64,000 bases of DNA from contig NZ_JNJA01000015.1 in assembly GCF_000702665.1 (NCBI RefSeq), positions 1 to 64,000 of the forward strand. The letters run 5' to 3'. The translations under genes were made by a program, and so were the position numbers. Below the pieces are notes generated by a model. That model did no database searches. It saw only the letters and a list, made by a program, of their open reading frames with translations, and was not told where the DNA came from. How positions within the stretch are numbered: the stretch's first letter is position 1; the number at the start of each line of letters is the position of its first letter. Shown here one piece after another: positions 35,283-43,982 of the stretch. This DNA comes from Solidesulfovibrio alcoholivorans DSM 5433. Lineage in GTDB: Bacteria; Desulfobacterota; Desulfovibrionia; Desulfovibrionales; Desulfovibrionaceae.

Positions 35283-36404
35283 CTACGCGTCGCCGAGGGC
35301 GGCCAGGGTTTCGCGCAGGGCGGCGATGGCCGTGTCCTGCTCGGCGTCGGCAAGCGACGGGTACATGGGCAGGGAGAAGATTTCCTTGGCCGCCTGCTCG
35401 GTGTGCGGCAGGTCGCCCTCCTTGTAGCCGAGGTGGGCGTAGCCCGTCATGGTGTGGATGGGCCAGGGATAGCTGATGTTGACGTTGACGCCCCGTTCCT
35501 TGAGCCCGGCCATGACGGCGTCGCGCCGGGGGTGGCGCACGACGTAGAGGTAGTAGGCGTGCGTGTTGCCGGCGGCGGTTCGGGGCAGGGTGAGCGCCGT
35601 GTCCGCCAGGGCGGCGTCGTAGCGCGCGGCGAGCGCCTGCCGGCGGGCGATGTAGTCCGGCAGGTGCTTGAGCTTGCCGCGCAGGATCGCGGCGTGGATT
35701 TCGTCCAGGCGCGAATTGTAGCCCTGCTCCAGGGCGTAGTAGGTCTTTTCCATGCCGTAGAAGCGCAGTTTTTTCAGCTTCGCCGCCACGTCCTCGCGGC
35801 CGGTCAGCACCATGCCGCCGTCGCCGTAGGTGCCGAGGATCTTCGTGGGGTAGAAGGAAAAGGCCGCGGCGTCGGACAGGGAGCCCGCGACCTTGCCGCG
35901 TTGCGTCGCGCCGTGGGACTGGGCGCAGTCCTCGATCACGGCGAGCCCGTGGCGGTCGGCCACGGCCCGCACGGCCTCCATGTCCACGCACTGGCCGAAC
36001 AGGTGCACCGCGACCACGGCCCGGGTGCGCGGCGTGACCGCCGCCTCGAGCCTGTCCGTGTCCATGAGGTAGGTGGCCGGGTCGATGTCCACGAAGCGCG
36101 GCGCGCCGCCGGCGCTGGCGATGGCCGAGACCGTGGGCACGGCGGTGTTGGAGACGGTGACGACCTCGTCGCCGGGAGCCAGGCCGCAGGCGAGCAGCGC
36201 GAGCATCACGGCGTTCGTGCCGTTGTCGCAGCCCACACCGTACTTCGCGCCGCAATAGGCGGCGAATTCCTCTTCGAACGCGGCGACATGGGGCCCGAGG
36301 ATGAGCTTGCCCGAGCCCAGCACGTCGCTGACGGCGGCCAGGATCTCCTCGCGTTCGGCCTCGTATTCCCGCAAATATCCCCATACATTGACCGGCATTG
36401 TCAT
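35283..36404 (-). CDS. DegT/DnrJ/EryC1-family sugar aminotransferase
   Basis: 373 residues. A PLP-dependent transaminase acting on nucleotide-linked keto-sugars. The PLP lysine is in FSFYPTKILGTYGDGGM. Other family motifs are GCDNGTNAVMLALLA, VIEDCAQSHGA and GYNSRLDEIHAAIL. It is related to the FdtB/QdtB-type enzymes that add an amino group at C3 or C4 of dTDP-keto-deoxyhexoses. It follows the Gfo/Idh gene after a hairpin repeat. With the 2,3-dehydratase and ketoisomerase-like cupin upstream it likely completes a deoxy-amino sugar. The exact position aminated cannot be told. Confidence 0.93.
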   Translation of the reverse strand: MTMPVNVWGYLREYEAEREEILAAVSDVLGSGKLILGPHVAAFEEEFAAYCGAKYGVGCDNGTNAVMLALLACGLAPGDEVVTVSNTAVPTVSAIASAGGAPRFVDIDPATYLMDTDRLEAAVTPRTRAVVAVHLFGQCVDMEAVRAVADRHGLAVIEDCAQSHGATQRGKVAGSLSDAAAFSFYPTKILGTYGDGGMVLTGREDVAAKLKKLRFYGMEKTYYALEQGYNSRLDEIHAAILRGKLKHLPDYIARRQALAARYDAALADTALTLPRTAAGNTHAYYLYVVRHPRRDAVMAGLKERGVNVNISYPWPIHTMTGYAHLGYKEGDLPHTEQAAKEIFSLPMYPSLADAEQDTAIAALRETLAALGDA

Positions 36405-36442
36405 TTCCCTTTTATTTTCAGGCGTAAGCGGCGTGATTTCGC

Positions 36443-37477
36443 TCAGGGCTTCGCCCCCATCGGGGAGGTCCAGGAGGGGATCATCCCCTCCTGGCCGCCG
36501 GAGGCACTCTTCCTCAACCCCTCCAAAACCAGCGCATCCTCCGCCAACGCCCGGGCCAGCGCGTCCCGGCCTTCCCCCGTGCGCGTGGCGGCAAAGGCGC
36601 GGGCGAAAAACGCGGCAAAGGCGTCGGCCGGGGGGATTTTTTCGCTGCGCGCGCCGGAGGGGGCGTTGAGCGACAGCGCAAGCGCCGCGTCCGGCGGCGG
36701 GGTGAAGGCCCGGTCCATGGAGGCGGCAAGCCCTGGCCCGAGCACTTCCAGGCGGTTGGCGTAGCCGGTGTCGAAGCCGAAGGTGCCGGCGACGCTCTTG
36801 CCGCCGGGGTAGGTGAGCAGGCAGGCGAAGGCCGTCTCCACCGCCGGGCCGCGCGCGAGCACGCGGCAGGTCACGGCCTCGGGGGCCTGGCCGAAGAGCA
36901 CCCGGCCGGGGCTGACGGCATAGGGCCCGAGGTCGTAGAGCGCGCCGCCGCCCAGTTCGGGACGGTGGCGGAAATTGCCGGGCGGCAGCGGCGGAAAGGA
37001 AAAGACGGCGGCAATGCGCGTGGGCTCGCTGCCGGCGTTGGCGAAGGCCCGGCGCAGGGCGGCCAGGCGCGGATGGTCGGCCCAGACCGTGGCCTCGGCC
37101 AGGACGAGGTTTTTTTGCGCGGCCAACTCCACGGCGCGCAAGGCCGTGGCCGCGTCCGGAAAGGCCGGCTTGTCCACGATCACGTGGCGGCCGCTACCGA
37201 GCGCCGCCAGGGCCAGGGCGGCGTGGCGGCTGTTTTCCGTGGTGATGTAGACGGCGTCGGCGTCGCTGCGCTTTAGGGCCTCCAGGGCGTCCCCGACGTA
37301 GGTCACGGGCAGGGGCGCGTCGCCGGACATGTTGGCGGACGCGTCACCGGATGCGTCCGCGGGCGCGCGTCGGCCGCTTTTGGTGGCCACGGTCGCGGCC
37401 GTGACGCCAAGGCCGGGCAGGCCCGGCAGCACGCGCCGGAAAAAAATGTCCGAGCCGCCGCAGACAAGCAGTTTCAT
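36443..37477 (-). CDS. Gfo/Idh/MocA-family NAD(P)-dependent sugar reductase
   Basis: 344 residues from ATG 37477. The Rossmann start MKLLVCGGSDIFFRRVLPGL, AVYITTENSRHAALALAALG and HVIVDKPAFPDAATAL (the catalytic EKP/DKP lysine) identify the family. In deoxysugar pathways such enzymes reduce the 3-keto group left by NDP-hexose 2,3-dehydratase, and the 2,3-dehydratase gene overlaps it by 4 bases here. The last 20 residues (SASGGQEGMIPSWTSPMGAKP) are encoded by the dispersed hairpin repeat, so the native end was probably earlier and the repeat has extended the frame. Confidence 0.88.
   Translation of the reverse strand: MKLLVCGGSDIFFRRVLPGLPGLGVTAATVATKSGRRAPADASGDASANMSGDAPLPVTYVGDALEALKRSDADAVYITTENSRHAALALAALGSGRHVIVDKPAFPDAATALRAVELAAQKNLVLAEATVWADHPRLAALRRAFANAGSEPTRIAAVFSFPPLPPGNFRHRPELGGGALYDLGPYAVSPGRVLFGQAPEAVTCRVLARGPAVETAFACLLTYPGGKSVAGTFGFDTGYANRLEVLGPGLAASMDRAFTPPPDAALALSLNAPSGARSEKIPPADAFAAFFARAFAATRTGEGRDALARALAEDALVLEGLRKSASGGQEGMIPSWTSPMGAKP
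36461..36507 (-). repeat. Dispersed hairpin repeat, family 1, copy 4
   Basis: Minus-oriented copy with GTGCCTCCGGCGGCC, stem CCAGGAGGGG-atgat-CCCCTCCTGG (36470-36494) and ACCTCCCCGA. It is entirely within the last codons of the Gfo/Idh gene, which reads through it to a stop at 36443. Confidence 0.88.
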
Positions 37478-38895
37478 GGCGCGCCCTTTTCGGCTCCCAG
37501 GCAGGCCAGGAGGTTTCGGGCCTCGATGTTGACGTGGCCGTGGCGGGCCATGCGCCACAGCTGGCCGGGCGTCATCCAGAGGAAGTCGTCGGAGACGGGG
37601 AGTTCCTGTCCCGGCGGCAGTTCGACGATCATGTAGCGGTTGCAGAAATGGTGGAAGCGGCCGCCTTCCTCTGACTGGACCGCGTCGTAGCGCACCGTGC
37701 CCGTGGCGGGCTCGAGGAAGGCTTCGAGAAAGGGCGGGGCGCAGCGGCGCGTGGCCCGGGCGGCCACCTCGGAGCAGGCCACCGTGGGGCCGAGCTGCAC
37801 GCCGTCGCGGTTGCCGGGCTCGAGGCTGCCCCGGACCAGGAAATGGAGCACGCCGCCCTGGCGCTGGCACAAAAAGCCGACCAGCCCTTCGCCTTCGTGG
37901 TGCAACAGCGGCTGGGACCAGCGCGTGGCCTCGCGGGTGCGGGCGGCCACGTCCACGCCGATGACGGAAAAATACAGGCCCGTGTCGTGGAAGATGGCCT
38001 CGTCGGTCACGTTCCAGCCGCGCAGGGCGTCGAGCGGCAGGGGGGTGACCCGCATGTCCTGGCGGGCCTTGGCTTCGGTCAGCCAGGTCATGATGGCGTC
38101 CATGGAATGGCGTTCGTGCGCCGCGCGGCAAAAGGACAGGCAGGCGTCGCGGAGAAAGCCGGTCACGCCTTCGAGGACGCCCGCGTCGGGCGCTTCGTTG
38201 GGGTCGGACATGGGGATGAGCGAGATCACGGTGCGCGCGTCCATGTTGACGATGTTGTCGCGTGCGAGCAGTGCCTTGATCTGCCCGAGGGTCAGCCAGC
38301 AGAAGTCCTCGTGGACCGGCACCTCGTGGTCGACCGCGACCACCATGTTGCGGTTGCGCTTGCGCAGAAAGCGCGCGCCCTGCTCGGGCTGGAGCTGGTC
38401 CAGGAGCACGCGGGCCCGGCCCGGCTCGGTGAAGTATTCGAGGTAGCGCGGGGCCTGCCCGCCGTGGACGCGCGAATAGTTGCTGCGCGTGGCCTGGACC
38501 GTGGGCGAGAGCTGGAGCACGTTGACGTTGCCGGGCTCCATCTTGGCCTGCATGAGGAAATGGAGCACGCCGTCGATTTCCCGGGTGAGCAGGCCCAGGA
38601 TGCCGACTTCGGGCTGGTTGATGATGGGCTGGTCCCAGGAGGCGACGGGGCCGCAGGCGGTCTCCACCCGGATGCCCTCGATGGTGAAGAATTTTCCGGA
38701 GCGGTGCCCCAGGCGCAGGGGCTCTTCCAGATAGGCCCACTGGTCGAGGGCGGTCAGCGGCACGCGCCGGACCGTGAACCGGTCGCGGCGGTCCTTGGCC
38801 GCAAACCAGGCCAGCACGGCGTCCATGTCGGCGAAGACGCCGGAAAGCGCCCGGCAGGAGCGCGAAAAGGCCAGGCGGTCCCGGGACGAGCTCAT
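37474..38895 (-). CDS. NDP-hexose 2,3-dehydratase
   Basis: 473 residues in two similar halves of about 230 residues, as in EvaA/TylX3/SpnO. Each half carries a LEPGN/MEPGN motif (AKMEPGNVNVLQLSPTVQAT and GSLEPGNRDGVQLGPTVACS) and a following tail (ARFLRKRNRNMVV and GRFHHFCNRYMIV). It removes water from NDP-4-keto-6-deoxyglucose across C2-C3, starting 2-deoxysugar formation. Such enzymes are best known from actinomycete antibiotic glycosides. It overlaps the genes on both sides by 4 bases, so it is translationally coupled to the cupin and the reductase. Confidence 0.93.
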   Translation of the reverse strand: MSSSRDRLAFSRSCRALSGVFADMDAVLAWFAAKDRRDRFTVRRVPLTALDQWAYLEEPLRLGHRSGKFFTIEGIRVETACGPVASWDQPIINQPEVGILGLLTREIDGVLHFLMQAKMEPGNVNVLQLSPTVQATRSNYSRVHGGQAPRYLEYFTEPGRARVLLDQLQPEQGARFLRKRNRNMVVAVDHEVPVHEDFCWLTLGQIKALLARDNIVNMDARTVISLIPMSDPNEAPDAGVLEGVTGFLRDACLSFCRAAHERHSMDAIMTWLTEAKARQDMRVTPLPLDALRGWNVTDEAIFHDTGLYFSVIGVDVAARTREATRWSQPLLHHEGEGLVGFLCQRQGGVLHFLVRGSLEPGNRDGVQLGPTVACSEVAARATRRCAPPFLEAFLEPATGTVRYDAVQSEEGGRFHHFCNRYMIVELPPGQELPVSDDFLWMTPGQLWRMARHGHVNIEARNLLACLGAEKGAP

Positions 38896-39305
38896 GATGC
38901 CGCGGCCGCCTCCAGGTAGGCGGGCAGGGAGCGGATGACGCCGTCGGGGACGTAATGGGTGCTCGCCAGCACCAGGCAGACGGCGTCGGCGCTGATGTCC
39001 CGGATGTCGATATAGACCATGGGCGGCAGATAAAGGCCCTGCGTCGGGTCGTCAAGGCGGTACTCGGCGTGGCTTATGCCGTCGGTGAGCTGCAGGCGCA
39101 ACGAACCGGCCACGGCCAGTACGCACTGCTCCGTGTCGGGATGGGCGTGGCCGCCGCGGTCGGCGGTCATGCCGTGCATGTAGAAGATGCGGGCCACGGC
39201 GAAGGGGATGTGGATGCCCGCTTCGATTGCGGACAGCGCGCCCCGGTCGTCGCGCACGGTGGGGACGCGTATGGGGCGCACGGCGTCGAGCCTTGGGATC
39301 AGCAT
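38892..39305 (-). CDS. FdtA/QdtA-like NDP-keto-sugar ketoisomerase (cupin)
   Basis: 137 residues from ATG 39305. The fold is a WxcM-like cupin: DDRGALSAIEAGIHIPFAVARIFYMHGM, then RGGHAHPDTEQCVLAVAGSLRL with the catalytic histidine pair in GGHAH, and YLPPMVYIDIRD. Related enzymes move the keto group of dTDP-4-keto-6-deoxyglucose from C4 to C3 before amination. In a pathway that also has a 2,3-dehydratase this role is inferred. Its start overlaps the end of the glycosyltransferase gene by 7 bases and its stop overlaps the dehydratase start by 4. Confidence 0.88.
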   Translation of the reverse strand: MLIPRLDAVRPIRVPTVRDDRGALSAIEAGIHIPFAVARIFYMHGMTADRGGHAHPDTEQCVLAVAGSLRLQLTDGISHAEYRLDDPTQGLYLPPMVYIDIRDISADAVCLVLASTHYVPDGVIRSLPAYLEAAAAS

Positions 39306-40273
39306 GGGCGCGGCTCCCGGTCCGGGCGGCCGTCGCCGCCGTGGACCTCGCGCACCACGTACTGCGGCGCGCGGTTGCATTCGAGCAGGGTGCGGCCGAC
39401 GTATTCGCCGACGAGCCCGAGCATGACGAGCTGGATGCCGGAAAAGATGATGATGCTGATGTAAAGCGTGGTCCAGCCCGTGGGCAGGTCCACGCCGAAG
39501 AGCTTCTCGAGCAGGCTCCACACGGCCATGAGCAGGCCGAAGCCCGCGATGCCAAGCCCGAGCACGGCGGAAAACCGCAACGGCGCGATGGAGAAGTTGA
39601 CGAACATGGTCAGCCAGAGGCGGATGAGCTTGAACAGCGTGTAGCCGGACTGGCCCGCCTCGCGGTCGCGGTGCTCCACGAGCACCTGGCCGATGTTGTC
39701 CGTGGCGCGCAGGATCAGTCCGTCCACGTAGGGGGCCGGACCGGCGTAACGGATGATCTGGTCCACCAGGAAGCGGCTTAGGCACTTGAAGCTCGAAAGA
39801 TACAGGTGCGGCGGCTTGCCGAGCAGGCAGGTGGCGACCCGGTCGTTGAAAAGGCTTCCCCAGTTGCGCAGCCGGCCGTGGCGCTTTTCGCGGAAGGCGG
39901 CGTAGACCACGTCGTGGCCGCCCGAAATTGCGGCGTCGAGGAGCCTTGTCACCTCTTCCGGGGGATTCTGGAAATCGTCGTCCATGACCACCACGAAGTC
40001 GCCCCGGGCGTGATTGAGACCGGCCATGACGGCGTTGTGCTCGCCGAAGTTGCGCGCCAGGCGCAGGTAGGTCACGCGCCCCGCGAAACGCCGGCACAGG
40101 TCCAGGCACGCGGCGTGGCTGCCGTCGCGGCTGCCGTCGTTGACGAGCACGATATCGGTCGCGGTCGCCGGCGGCGCGGCCAGCAGCGTCTCCACCAGCC
40201 GGCCGATGGAGGCTTCGGCGTTGTAGACGGGGATGACCACGGAAAGGGAGGGCGACGCGGAAAACTGCTGCAT
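39299..40273 (-). CDS. GT2-family membrane glycosyltransferase (ArnC/DPM-like)
   Basis: 324 residues. The GT-A domain (1-230) has SVVIPVYNAEASIGRLVETLL, the metal-binding VVMDDDFQNPPEEV and the acceptor-side EHRDREAGQSGYTLFKLIRL. Two C-terminal membrane segments (about 232-255 and 268-292) are as in ArnC, GtrB and DPM synthases that load sugars onto polyprenyl phosphate. It probably passes the deoxysugar made by the neighbouring genes, or another sugar, to a lipid carrier at the inner membrane. It lies 6 bases after the methyltransferase gene. Confidence 0.93.
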   Translation of the reverse strand: MQQFSASPSLSVVIPVYNAEASIGRLVETLLAAPPATATDIVLVNDGSRDGSHAACLDLCRRFAGRVTYLRLARNFGEHNAVMAGLNHARGDFVVVMDDDFQNPPEEVTRLLDAAISGGHDVVYAAFREKRHGRLRNWGSLFNDRVATCLLGKPPHLYLSSFKCLSRFLVDQIIRYAGPAPYVDGLILRATDNIGQVLVEHRDREAGQSGYTLFKLIRLWLTMFVNFSIAPLRFSAVLGLGIAGFGLLMAVWSLLEKLFGVDLPTGWTTLYISIIIFSGIQLVMLGLVGEYVGRTLLECNRAPQYVVREVHGGDGRPDREPRPC

Positions 40274-40279
40274 CGGGTG

Positions 40280-41071
40280 TCACGTCCGGGGTTGGCGGTT
40301 GGGCCGCGGCGGGGTGCGGCGGGGCGTCCGGGCCACGGCGAAGATGGAAAGGCCCACGGGCAGGGGCATGCCGAGGGTCACGGTCAGGATGTTTTCGAGC
40401 GTGCGCACCCCGGTCAGGGCGGCGTTGACCGCTGCCGGCGGCAGGGCGAGGTCCGAGCGCGGCGTGCGGCCGGGGCGCGGCCGCCTGCGCCACAGGCGCA
40501 CCAGGGCGGCGGCGGGAAAGAGCACGGTGTTGGCGTAGGTCAGTCGCTCGGGCGCGAAGCCCGCGCCGTCGAGCAGGCGGGCGATCTGGCCGCGCGTGTA
40601 GCGCCGCACCACGCCCACGGCCCGGTCGTGTTCGCTGTAGAGCGCCTGGTAGGCCACGATATTGAGGATGAGCCGGCCGCCGGGTGCGAGCACCCTGCGG
40701 CAGTCCGCCAGGGCTGCCGGCAGGGCGGACGGCGGCAGGTTGGCCAGGACGTCCAGGGACAGCACCGCGTCGAAGGCGGCGTCGGCGAAGGGCAAGGCCA
40801 CCGCCGAGGCCCGGGTCAGGGCGAAGGGGCCGCGCGTGCGGGCCAGGGACAGGGCCGTGGCCGAGAGGTCGAGGCCCGTGACCGCATCGCCGCGCGCCGA
40901 CAGCAGGGACACGACCTTGCCCGTGCCGCAACCGGCGTCGAGGATGCGCAGGGGACGCCCGACATCCTCGCGGCAAAGGGCCACGGCGCGGCGCACCTGG
41001 TCGTGCAGGCCGCGGTACCACCAGTGGGTTTCCTCGGCCGCGCGCATGGTGGCATATTCGTTTTCGAGCAT
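40280..41071 (-). CDS. SAM-dependent class I methyltransferase
   Basis: 263 residues. SAM-binding motif I LRILDAGCGTGKVVSLLSARG with the acidic residue in VTGLDLSATALS, and motif II/III around FDAVLSLDVLANL and RVLAPGGRLILNIVAY. The N-terminus ENEYATMRAAEETHWWYRGLHDQV is typical of the group found beside polyprenyl-glycosyltransferases in saccharide clusters. A final hydrophobic stretch (ALTGVRTLENILTVTLGMPLPVGLSIFAVA) may touch the membrane. It is first in the minus-strand deoxysugar operon. The methyl acceptor is unknown. Confidence 0.9.
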   Translation of the reverse strand: MLENEYATMRAAEETHWWYRGLHDQVRRAVALCREDVGRPLRILDAGCGTGKVVSLLSARGDAVTGLDLSATALSLARTRGPFALTRASAVALPFADAAFDAVLSLDVLANLPPSALPAALADCRRVLAPGGRLILNIVAYQALYSEHDRAVGVVRRYTRGQIARLLDGAGFAPERLTYANTVLFPAAALVRLWRRRPRPGRTPRSDLALPPAAVNAALTGVRTLENILTVTLGMPLPVGLSIFAVARTPRRTPPRPNRQPRT

Positions 41072-41216
41072 GGGATTCAGGTACGGCGGCGCGGACGGCA
41101 GACGACGCGCGCCGCAGGTTCGCGGTTACGAAATTCGATCGTTGAGGCTACTCTAGCGGTTTCGTCGAAAAAAATCTATTGCACTTTCGCGCGGCTTCGA
41201 TCCGCGCGAGGCTGTC

Positions 41217-41960
41217 ATGACTGCAATGCGGCGCACACGCCCCTCTTTCTCCGTCGTGATTCCCGTCCTGGGAGAAGCGGCGGGCATCGACGCCGTGGTC
41301 GATCACGTGCGCGTGGTCGGCTACGGCCAGGACGTCGAGGTCGTTGTCGTGGACGGGGACCCGGCCGGATCGACGCTTGCCGCATTGACGCGCAGCGGCG
41401 TTACGGCCCTGACGGCGCAGCCGGGCCGGGCGCGGCAGCAAAACGCCGGGGCCGCGGCGGCCGGCGGCGAGTTCCTCCTTTTCCTGCACGCCGACGTGCG
41501 CCTTCCCGCCGGGGCCTTCCAGGCGGCCGCGGCGGCCCTCGCCGCCGGCGCGGCCCTGGGCGCGTTTTCGCTGACCCTGCGCACGCGCCATCCCTGGCTG
41601 CGCCTGGCCGCCGCCGGGGCCACACTGCGCTCCAGGCTCTTTTCCCTGCCCTACGGCGACCAGGCCTTCTTCATGCGCCGCGAGGTCTTGTGCGCCCTGG
41701 GCGGCTTCCCCGACCTGCCCATTATGGAGGACGTGGCCCTGGTGCGGGCCGTGCGTCGGGCCGGCGGCATGGTGCGCATCCTGCCCGGCCGCGTCGTGGC
41801 CTCGGCCAGGCGCTACGAGGCGCAGGGGCCCGTGCGCACGACGCTGCGCAATCTCGCCCTGCTGACCCTTTTTTCCTGCGGCGTGCCGGCGGCGCGTCTG
41901 GCCCGGTTCTATCCGCCCCTGCCCGGGCCGGAATGCGGCGCGGGGGAGGGGGGCGCGTGA
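41217..41960 (+). CDS. GT2-like transferase, rSAM/selenodomain-associated type 2
   Basis: 247 residues. A GT2 fold with PSFSVVIPVLGEAAGIDAVVDHVR, the donor-site VVVVDGDPAG, LLFLHADVRLPAGA and GDQAFFMRREVLCALGGFPDLPIMEDVALVRAVRR. This matches the small family named for its association with selenodomain and radical-SAM genes. Its stop overlaps the GTG of the next gene (GTGA), the usual partner of this family. The biochemical role is not established. It is divergent from the deoxysugar operon. Confidence 0.88.
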   Translation: MTAMRRTRPSFSVVIPVLGEAAGIDAVVDHVRVVGYGQDVEVVVVDGDPAGSTLAALTRSGVTALTAQPGRARQQNAGAAAAGGEFLLFLHADVRLPAGAFQAAAAALAAGAALGAFSLTLRTRHPWLRLAAAGATLRSRLFSLPYGDQAFFMRREVLCALGGFPDLPIMEDVALVRAVRRAGGMVRILPGRVVASARRYEAQGPVRTTLRNLALLTLFSCGVPAARLARFYPPLPGPECGAGEGGA

Positions 41961-42667
41961 GCGCGGACGTGCGCCTGCTCGTCCTGCTCAAGGTGCCCCT
42001 TGCGGGGCTGGTCAAGACGCGGCTGGCCGCGAGCGTCGGCGCGCAGGCCGCCCTTGCCGCCTATGCGGCCATGGCCCGAAACGTCCTTGCCGCCGCGGCC
42101 GCTTCGGGGCTTCCGACCACGATTTATTACGCCCCGGCGGGGGAGCGGGCGCGCATGGAAGCCTTTTGCGGGCCCGGGGCGCAATTGTTTCCCCAGGCCG
42201 GGGGCGATCTTGGCGCGCGCATGGAGGACGCCTTTTCCCGCGCCTTCGCGGCCGGGGCCGGGAAGACGCTGCTCGTGGGCGGCGATGTGCCGCTTCTGGA
42301 CGGGCCGCTGCTGCGGCAGGGCGCGGCGGCGCTTTCCGGCGCACAGACCGTGCTCGGGCCGGCGCTCGACGGCGGGTATTACGCCATCGGCTTCACGCGG
42401 CCGGGCTTTGCGCCGCAGGTCTTCGCGGACATGCCCTGGAGCACGTCCGCGGTGTGCGCCCGCACCCGCGAGCGACTGGCCCTTGCCGGGCGCACTGTTG
42501 CGCTGTTGCCGGAACTCCCCGACTGCGACACGGCGGACGACCTGGGCCGGCTGGCCCGGCCGCCCTGGCGGGAGCGGCTTGCCGGCACGCCTTTTGGCGC
42601 ATTCCTGGCGGGAGCTTCCGGCGATCCGTTTGACCGCGACCCCGACAATCGTTTATTCGTACCGTGA
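41957..42667 (+). CDS. GT-A-like transferase, DUF2064/rSAM-selenodomain-associated type 1
   Basis: 236 residues from GTG 41957, overlapping the upstream stop. It resembles nucleotidyl/glycosyl transferases with VRLLVLLKVPLAGLVKTRLAASVG at the nucleotide-binding start, LLVGGDVPLLDGPLL as the metal-binding acidic motif and LGPALDGGYYAIGFTRP. It regularly occurs next to the type 2 transferase found upstream, and the pair probably acts in one unknown modification pathway. The C-terminal DPDNRLFVP tail is ordinary. Confidence 0.88.
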   Translation: MSADVRLLVLLKVPLAGLVKTRLAASVGAQAALAAYAAMARNVLAAAAASGLPTTIYYAPAGERARMEAFCGPGAQLFPQAGGDLGARMEDAFSRAFAAGAGKTLLVGGDVPLLDGPLLRQGAAALSGAQTVLGPALDGGYYAIGFTRPGFAPQVFADMPWSTSAVCARTRERLALAGRTVALLPELPDCDTADDLGRLARPPWRERLAGTPFGAFLAGASGDPFDRDPDNRLFVP

Positions 42668-42748
42668 ACGCATGAGGGGGCGCGACCGGAGCGCCCGGAG
42701 CGGGCGTCGCCCGGCGTGCGTCGGGGAGGCGGAAGGCCTTTGGGGGAG

Positions 42749-43495
42749 ATGCGCGGCGAGTTGCAAACCAGGACGCTCGTGTCCTGTTTTTTGCGTTGCT
42801 ACCTGGTCGGGGCGGCCTACAACACCCGCGGTCTCCAGCACGTGGGCTTGGCCTTCGCCATGGAGCCGGGGCTGGTGGCGCTCTATCCCGACCCGGCCGA
42901 GCGCGACCGGGTGTTCGCGCGCTACCTGGACCTCTACAACACGCATTTTTTCTGGACGCCGCTGCTCGTCGGCCTGTTCCTCTCCCTGGAGGCCAAGATC
43001 GCCCGGGGGCTGATTCCGGCGGAAATGCTTGACAACGTCAAGACCACGACGGCATTCACCCTGTCCGCCATTGGCGATACGTTTTTTTCCGCGAGCATCA
43101 TGGGCCTGTGGGGGCTTTGCGCCGCCTGCCTGCTGGCCCTCGGGCAGTACTCCGCCCTGGGCTGCCTGGCCGGGGGCCTTTTCCTGGCCGTGCAGGCGTT
43201 CAAGGCGGCGACGTTCCGGGCCGGCTACCGCGAGGGCTTCCACGTGCTGCGCCGGCTCAAGCACTGGGATCTGGTCAACCTCGGCCGCAAGGTCAAGGTG
43301 GCCAACGCGGTGCTCTTGACTCTTTTCTGGGTCGCGGCCAACCCCCGGGGGCACGGCCCGTCCCTGGCCGATGCGGTGCTGGTGGCGGTGCTGGCCGCCT
43401 GGGCCGCGACGCGGCCGTCGGTGTCCCGGGAGATCGCGCTGCTCGCCCTGGCCGCGGGCTGGGTCGTGGTGCGCTCCCTGTGGCCGGTCCTGTAG
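42749..43495 (+). CDS. PTS system mannose/fructose/sorbose-family IID component
   Basis: 248 residues from ATG 42749. The alternative GTG at 42716 adds 11 Gly/Arg-rich residues. The family signature AAYNTRGLQHVGLAFAMEPGL with FARYLDLYNTHFFWTPLLVGLFLSLEAKIARG is clear, and hydrophobic segments occupy the C-terminal half. IID works with IIC to move the sugar across the membrane while IIA/IIB phosphorylate it. None of IIA, IIB or IIC is in the window, though HPr and enzyme I follow. The missing parts must be elsewhere, or the system may be regulatory only. Confidence 0.92.
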   Translation: MRGELQTRTLVSCFLRCYLVGAAYNTRGLQHVGLAFAMEPGLVALYPDPAERDRVFARYLDLYNTHFFWTPLLVGLFLSLEAKIARGLIPAEMLDNVKTTTAFTLSAIGDTFFSASIMGLWGLCAACLLALGQYSALGCLAGGLFLAVQAFKAATFRAGYREGFHVLRRLKHWDLVNLGRKVKVANAVLLTLFWVAANPRGHGPSLADAVLVAVLAAWAATRPSVSREIALLALAAGWVVVRSLWPVL

Positions 43496-43549
43496 GGCCG
43501 GCGAAACGCCCGGGAAACCCCGGGCCAACTTCCGCCGACGCGGTGGACA

Positions 43550-43873
43550 ATGAGCAACGACACGTACGATGCGGCCGAATCGGCCCAGGATGACGTCGCG
43601 GCAACCGGCGACGGCTACGCGCTCCGGGTGCGGGTGCTCAACGAGCAGGGCCTGCACGCCCGTCCCGCCGCCCGTCTGGCCCAGGAAGCGCAGAAGTTCT
43701 CCTGCGACATCTCCCTGGCCCTGGGCGAGGAGCGCGTGGACGCCAAGAGCATCCTCGACATCCTGACCCTGGCCGCGGGCCATGGCAGCGAACTGGAACT
43801 GCGCGCCGCCGGCCCCGACGCCCGGGACGCCCTGGCGCACCTGGGTTCCCTGATCCGCAACCGGTTCCGCTGA
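43550..43873 (+). CDS. Phosphocarrier protein HPr with N-terminal extension
   Basis: 107 residues. The phosphorylated histidine is in NEQGLHARPAARLAQEA (about residue 39), and the regulatory serine is in VDAKSILDILTLAAGHG (about residue 66), as expected where HPr kinase/phosphorylase exists. Canonical HPr is about 88 residues with histidine 15. Here about 24 acidic, flexible residues (MSNDTYDAAESAQDDVAATGDG) precede the domain. It is 54 bases after IID and about 110 before enzyme I, forming a small PTS operon. Confidence 0.93.
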   Translation: MSNDTYDAAESAQDDVAATGDGYALRVRVLNEQGLHARPAARLAQEAQKFSCDISLALGEERVDAKSILDILTLAAGHGSELELRAAGPDARDALAHLGSLIRNRFR

Positions 43874-43982
43874 GGCGGCCGGCAACTGTATTAAGGACGC
43901 AACACGCGGCGGCGGCCGCCGCAACCGGCGTTTCGGCCGTGCTGCGCCGCAAGGCCGGCGGGCCGCGAGGATCGATCCCGAT

